Shown here in pieces: positions 60,161 through 64,000 of a stretch of 64,000 nt of DNA. The notes under the pieces are model-generated. The model was given only the letters and a program-made list of their open reading frames with translations. It ran no database searches and was not told the origin of the DNA. Positions within the stretch are counted from its first letter, which is position 1. The number at the start of each line of letters is the position of its first letter. The position numbers and the translations under genes were made by a program. Source of the stretch: CAWDNM01 sp964521195 (GTDB taxonomy: Bacteria; Actinomycetota; Coriobacteriia; Anaerosomatales; JAAXUF01). Where the stretch lies: assembly GCA_964521195.1 (NCBI GenBank), contig CAZFRE010000004.1, positions 132,489-196,488 of the forward strand, in the 5' to 3' direction.

Positions 60161-60177
60161 GGGTCGCGTCTCCTCTC

Positions 60178-61575
60178 TTATGCGCCGGCCGCGGCGGGCG
60201 CGGCGTCGGCGGTCGCGGGCTTCTCGGCTGGTGCTTTGCGCGCATCGAGCGCGGTTCGCCAGATGTTGTAGGCGAACAGGTACTGGCCGACGACGATCAT
60301 GGTGCCGGCGGTCGCACGCGCGACGAGCAGCGACGAGATCTCAGGCAGGATCTTGATGATGGGGATGCCGCCGGAGAAGCCGGCCGCCTGCACGAGGCCG
60401 GCCGAAGTCAGCACGATGAAGAAGCCAGCGAACCCGACGACCGTCAGCCACCAGTGCGTCCATGCGAGCCGCTCGGAGTGCAGCGGCGTGCCGAGTATGC
60501 GCGGCGTCATGTAGTACACCATGCCCCACAGCGAGAACGCCGCAAAGCCGAGCAGGGCGAGGTGCGCGTGGGCGACGGTCCAGTTCGTGAAGTGGATGAA
60601 CTGGTTGAAGCCCCGCAGCGCCTGGAACGCGCCTTGGATGCTGACCAGCAGATAGGCGATGACGCCGGTGATCGCGAAGCGCAGCGGGATCGAGACGTAC
60701 GCGACGCGCCACGAACCGCGCATGGTCATGAACATGTTGACCACGAATGCGCTCACAGGGATGAGCAGCCCGAGCGAGCAGATGACCGAGATGGTCTTGA
60801 GCCACTCAGGAACCGGCGCGCCGAGGATGTGGTGCGTGCCGACCGCGGTGTAGAAGAACGCGATACCCCAGAAGGCGATGAGCGCGAGCACGTATCCGTA
60901 GATCGGGCGCTTCGTCTCGCGCGGCACGATGTAGTAGATGAGTCCGGCGATGCCGGTCGTGAACCACAGGCCGAGAACGTTGTGGCCGTAGAACCAGTTC
61001 CACACGGCGTCGTTGAGACCAGCGAGCGAGCCGGTCGGCGGCGCCCAGATGACGTTCCCGATCGCGTAGACGATGGGGAACCACAGCAGCGTGCCCATGA
61101 TGTACCACAACGTCACGTAGAGCTCGGGCTCCTTGCGCGCCATGATCGTGCGGAAGAGGTTGTACGCGGTGGCGACAAGCACCGCCATGATCGCCATGTC
61201 GACGGGCCAGGCCAGCTCCGCGTACTCACGCGCCTGCGTCCATCCAAGCGTGAGTCCCACGAGTCCCACCGCGAGGGCGAGGTTCCAGGCCCACGCGACG
61301 ATGATGCCGAGCGTCTCGGAGTGGATCTCGGTCTTGGTGAGGCGCGGGACGACGTAGTACCAGCCCGCGACCATCGCCATCGACAGCCAGCCGAAGGCCA
61401 GCCCGTTGACGTGCGCCTGCCGGATCCTCGGGAAGACGAGCCACCCGATGCCGGTGAACAGGTCCGGCGCGATGAACTCGAGAGCCTGGATGAGGCCCAA
61501 GCTGATCGCGATCACGAGCCAGAAGACCGCGGAGTCCAACATCAGCTTCGCCGTGGCGTCCTTGCGAGTCGCCAT
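60178..61575 (-). CDS. ccoN: cbb3-type cytochrome c oxidase catalytic subunit CcoN
   Basis: A 465-residue twelve-helix heme-copper oxidase subunit that reduces O2 to water and pumps protons. Ligands visible: His55 in RQAHVNGLAFG (low-spin heme), His198 in YGHNVLG (CuB), His248/249 in GTHHILG (CuB), His336/338 in NWTVAHAHLAL (hemes). GLIYY near 213 carries the cbb3-specific active-site Tyr region. GAGGGGG precedes the ATG and TACAAT (minus, 61641-61636) is a likely -10. First gene of the operon. Confidence 0.95.
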   Translation of the reverse strand: MATRKDATAKLMLDSAVFWLVIAISLGLIQALEFIAPDLFTGIGWLVFPRIRQAHVNGLAFGWLSMAMVAGWYYVVPRLTKTEIHSETLGIIVAWAWNLALAVGLVGLTLGWTQAREYAELAWPVDMAIMAVLVATAYNLFRTIMARKEPELYVTLWYIMGTLLWFPIVYAIGNVIWAPPTGSLAGLNDAVWNWFYGHNVLGLWFTTGIAGLIYYIVPRETKRPIYGYVLALIAFWGIAFFYTAVGTHHILGAPVPEWLKTISVICSLGLLIPVSAFVVNMFMTMRGSWRVAYVSIPLRFAITGVIAYLLVSIQGAFQALRGFNQFIHFTNWTVAHAHLALLGFAAFSLWGMVYYMTPRILGTPLHSERLAWTHWWLTVVGFAGFFIVLTSAGLVQAAGFSGGIPIIKILPEISSLLVARATAGTMIVVGQYLFAYNIWRTALDARKAPAEKPATADAAPAAAGA

Positions 61576-61702
61576 TGCACCCCCTCTTGTCCAAGCGCGG
61601 CCTTGCTCCGCCCGAGAGCGCCGCGCTTCGACTCCATTGTAGGGGGTAGACTCCCCTCTGGCGCGACCATTTAGCCGATACGAAGTGCAGGAGGTGGTCG
61701 CC

Positions 61703-62332
61703 GTGTTCGGGGACCGAACCGACGCCGGTCGTCAGCTCGCCGAGAAGCTCGCCGCGATGGGCGTGGACGGCGATGCAGTCGTGCTCGGCATCCCGCGCGG
61801 CGGCGTGGTGGTCGCAGCTGAGGTCGCGCGCGAATTGAACCTGCCGCTTGATGTGATCGTGGCGGCGAAGGTCGGCGCACCGGGCAACTCCGAGTACGCG
61901 ATCGGCGCTGTGTCCGCAGACGGCGAGGTCTACGCGAACCCCGTCTCCGGCTATGCCGCGGAAGACGTTCGCAACTACGCGGGCCCGGCGCTCGCGAAGG
62001 TCCACCACTCACTCGACACCTTCCGAGCGGGGCTCGCGCCGCTCTCCCTCGAGGACCGCACCGCCGTCATCGTCGACGACGGGCTGGCGACCGGTCTGAC
62101 CGCACTCGCGGCGGTCGAGTACGCGAAACGCGCGGGCGCGTCGCGAGTCGTGCTCGCGGTGCCGGTCGCGTCGAGCAGCTCCGTGCATGCGCTCGAGTGC
62201 CACGCCGACGAGGTGGTGGTGCTCGCGGTGCCGGCGGGGTTCTCGGCGGTGGGGCAGTTCTACCGGCACTTCGGGCAGACCGAAGACGCCGAGGTCAGCG
62301 CGCTGTTGGCGGAGGCGGCGGGAAGGACGTAG
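61703..62332 (+). CDS. Phosphoribosyltransferase family protein
   Basis: A 209-residue PRTase; GTG 61703 is preferred because AGGAGG lies 8 bases ahead (a GTG at 61685 is inside that site). PRPP loop: RTAVIVDDGLATGLTALAAV near residues 125-144, and the N-terminal ILGIPRGG-like LGIPRGGVVVAAEVA. This matches the stand-alone Rv0571c-like group, where erythromycin-esterase or hydrolase partners are sometimes fused. Substrate base unknown. It diverges from ccoN. Confidence 0.88.
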   Translation: MFGDRTDAGRQLAEKLAAMGVDGDAVVLGIPRGGVVVAAEVARELNLPLDVIVAAKVGAPGNSEYAIGAVSADGEVYANPVSGYAAEDVRNYAGPALAKVHHSLDTFRAGLAPLSLEDRTAVIVDDGLATGLTALAAVEYAKRAGASRVVLAVPVASSSSVHALECHADEVVVLAVPAGFSAVGQFYRHFGQTEDAEVSALLAEAAGRT

Positions 62333-62402
62333 CCCCACCGGTGGGTGAGGGGCCTGCGAGAGGCCGCCACGCTCACCGGGGCTTTGGGCGCGCGCTTCGG
62401 GC

Positions 62403-62408
62403 TACACT
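62403..62408 (+). promoter_or_regulatory. -10 element TACACT, probable leaderless transcript
   Basis: TACACT ends 6 bases before ATG 62415 and no ribosome site intervenes, so the mRNA probably begins at the AUG. Confidence 0.45.
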
Positions 62409-62414
62409 GGACCG

Positions 62415-62990
62415 ATGAGCCGCCGCCCCCACGCGCCCGACACCTGGGTCGCCATCGACTTCGAGACAGCCACCCGCGAGGCGAACAGCGCCTGCGCGCT
62501 CGGGCTTGCCGTGGTGAGTGACGGTCGCGTCGAGCGCACGGAGTCGTGGCTGATCCAGCCGCCGTTCAACGAGTACGAGTACCGCAACATGCTCGTGCAC
62601 GGCATCACCGCGGAGGACACCGCGCTCGCGCCGGACTTCGCCGAGGTGTGGTGGGAGATCGCGCCGATACTCGCACAGGGTCCGCTGCTCGCGCACAATG
62701 CTCCGTTCGACATCCGCGTACTGCGCGCGCTCATCGCATCGCACGAGCTCATGGCGCCCGCTTACGAGTACGTCTGCACGGTCTCGCTCGCGCGCCGCGC
62801 GTTTCCGGAGCTGCGGCGGCATACGCTCGATGTGATGTGCGACCACTGCGGCATCGCGCTCATGCACCACGATGCCGCGTCGGATGCGGCTGCCTGCGCG
62901 AACCTCGCGCTCTCGTGCGCCGATGCGGCGGGTGCGGCCACCATCGCTGAGGCGGTGGATCTTCTCGGCGTGAAGGTTGGTCGGCTGTAG
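62415..62990 (+). CDS. 3'-5' exonuclease, DnaQ/DEDDh type
   Basis: A 191-residue exonuclease domain. DEDDh motifs: VAIDFETAT (Exo I, Asp/Glu), LLAHNAPFDIRVL (Exo II, Asp) and HHDAASDAAA (Exo III, His/Asp). It resembles the stand-alone PolC/epsilon-like proofreading domains used in repair or RNA turnover. Monocistronic. Confidence 0.92.
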   Translation: MSRRPHAPDTWVAIDFETATREANSACALGLAVVSDGRVERTESWLIQPPFNEYEYRNMLVHGITAEDTALAPDFAEVWWEIAPILAQGPLLAHNAPFDIRVLRALIASHELMAPAYEYVCTVSLARRAFPELRRHTLDVMCDHCGIALMHHDAASDAAACANLALSCADAAGAATIAEAVDLLGVKVGRL

Positions 62991-63047
62991 GGGATCGGGC
63001 GGCCGGAGAGGCGCGGGCGGCAGGAGCAACTCCGCGCGCCGGGTCCG

Positions 63048-63545
63048 CTACCCGAGTTCGGCCTCGAGGAAGACCGAGTCGCCGCCGAACCCCTCGCGGA
63101 AGCGTGTGATCGGACGAAAGCCGAGGGACTCATAGAGCGCGATCGCCTCGGCGAACGACGGGGCGGTGCCGAGGCACATCCGTGCGTAGCCGGCTTCGTG
63201 CGCCTCGGCGAGCAGTCGCTCCATGAGCGCGCGGGAGACGCCTTGGCGGCGGTGCGAGGGACGGACGTAGAGCCGCTTGACCTCGCAGCTCCCGTCGCCG
63301 AGGTCGACGAGCGCGACCACACCGGCGGGCTCGGCCTCGACGTACGCGACCAGCATGCGGCCGCTCGGCGGTGCGAAGTTGCCGGGTAGGCTGTTCAGCT
63401 CGCGCCGCCAGCGCGCCGGGTCGGGGTAGGGCCACGTGAGTTCGAGGTGCGCGAAGTACTCGGCGAGCAACTCGCGGAAGTCGGCGAACGCGGGGCCACT
63501 CTCGGCGACCTGCACCTCGAGCGCCGGCCGCGGACCTACTTCCAC
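63048..63545 (-). CDS. GNAT family N-acetyltransferase
   Basis: A 165-residue acetyltransferase with GTG start at 63545, overlapping the end of the upstream gene by 10 bp; the longer open frame is out of register with family length. Loop VRPSHRRQGVSRALM follows CEVKRLY; C-terminal AIALYESLGFRPI. Similar in layout to the GNAT at 6732. Substrate unknown. Confidence 0.87.
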   Translation of the reverse strand: MEVGPRPALEVQVAESGPAFADFRELLAEYFAHLELTWPYPDPARWRRELNSLPGNFAPPSGRMLVAYVEAEPAGVVALVDLGDGSCEVKRLYVRPSHRRQGVSRALMERLLAEAHEAGYARMCLGTAPSFAEAIALYESLGFRPITRFREGFGGDSVFLEAELG

Positions 63546-64000
63546 TGAGCTGACTTCTTCTGGAGCACGACCTTCACCTTCCAGCCGTGCCGAGCGGCGA
63601 CGTCCTCGACGATCTTGCGTGTGGCGGCGTAGTCCCACGAGTAGTCCATGGCCGTGCCGCCTGGGCCGATGACGACCTCCTTGGTCGTGCCCGACCGCTT
63701 GCCGCCGAAGCTCGAGTACGACTCGGCCTCGAACCCGCCGAAGCTGATGCCCGAGCCCTTCTCCTTGAGGATCTCGTAGTAGTAGACGGTCAGCTCCGGT
63801 TCGACCGCCTTCATGATCGCCGAGAACTCGACCTTCTTCTTGCCGGTGCCCCAGTTGGCGTCGGTGACCTGGTTGTCGATGACGACATCGGTGTCGGTGC
63901 CGTACGCGACCTGGTAGCCGGGGTACTGAGCGAACACCGCGAGCACGTCCGCGAGGAGAGTGAGACGGTCGCTCGGGCCGGCGGGGACGGGGGCGGGGAC
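63536..64000 (-). CDS. Hypothetical protein, 5' end outside window
   Basis: The frame is open to the right edge, so only the C-terminal 154 residues are seen. Visible features: a Pro/Ala/Val-rich stretch (VPAPVPAGPSDRL) near the edge, then a mixed alpha/beta domain with YPGYQVAYGTDTDVVID, ELTVYYYEILKEKGSG and AARHGWKVKVVLQKKS at the end. Aromatic and Lys content suggest a soluble, perhaps exported, domain. I do not recognise the family. It overlaps the GNAT by 10 bp. Confidence 0.65.
   Translation of the reverse strand, partial: VPAPVPAGPSDRLTLLADVLAVFAQYPGYQVAYGTDTDVVIDNQVTDANWGTGKKKVEFSAIMKAVEPELTVYYYEILKEKGSGISFGGFEAESYSSFGGKRSGTTKEVVIGPGGTAMDYSWDYAATRKIVEDVAARHGWKVKVVLQKKSAQWK

Noticed and set aside
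1..64000. CRISPR arrays, tRNA or rRNA genes, IS elements
   Set aside because: No regularly spaced repeats, cloverleaf-like sequences, rRNA motifs or transposase genes were seen.

Overview
The window is GC-rich chromosomal DNA, densely coded on both strands, with GTG and TTG starts, many ATGA or GTGA stop/start overlaps and several probable leaderless promoters. The gene content (UPF0182 protein, Holin-X-like and YtxH proteins, an Nramp-related Mg transporter of the type known from Eggerthella, cbb3 oxidase) points to an actinobacterium, most likely a respiring or facultative lineage near Coriobacteriia (inference). I see no phage, IS element, CRISPR array, tRNA or rRNA.

1-9.4 kb: two TrkA/RCK subunits (the left one cut by the window edge), a glutamine amidotransferase, an ABC-2 exporter operon, then small metabolic and membrane genes (EamA permease, GNAT, acylphosphatase, tautomerase, hemolysin-III protein, FNR-like reductase). 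9.7-23.9 kb: two paralogous, oppositely oriented two-gene modules, each a HEAT-repeat protein plus an HD-GYP protein. All four proteins share an N-terminal YPP-type module. They flank CorC/HlyC, amidohydrolase, methyltransferase and Maf genes. A large UPF0182 membrane protein follows the second module.

24.3-36.2 kb: a secreted lysozyme-like protein, membrane/stress proteins, a stand-alone homolog of the cyanophycin synthetase N-domain, a T-box riboswitch ahead of an aminotransferase, a YbaK deacylase, a polysaccharide deacetylase and 5-formyl-THF cyclo-ligase. Then comes a magnesium locus on the minus strand: promoter, M-box riboswitch, terminator, MgtE-like protein and Nramp-related transporter. 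36.3-50.4 kb: a protein with PASTA repeats on both sides of one membrane helix, three secreted proteins with beta-sandwich modules (one a deacetylase), a NMT1/SsuA-type ABC importer, RmuC, SDR, DUF1697, DUF1294, DUF1801 and GNAT genes.

50.5-61.6 kb: copper and respiration. A cupredoxin-like lipoprotein and a SafE-cupredoxin fusion diverge from a promoter region with a 26-bp palindrome. A TetR operon with two tandem operators follows. The cbb3 oxidase operon (ccoN, a five-heme ccoO fusion, ccoS, a small membrane subunit, a SafE-like protein and the copper ATPase ccoI) closes the region. 61.7-64 kb: phosphoribosyltransferase, DnaQ-like exonuclease, GNAT and a gene cut by the right edge.
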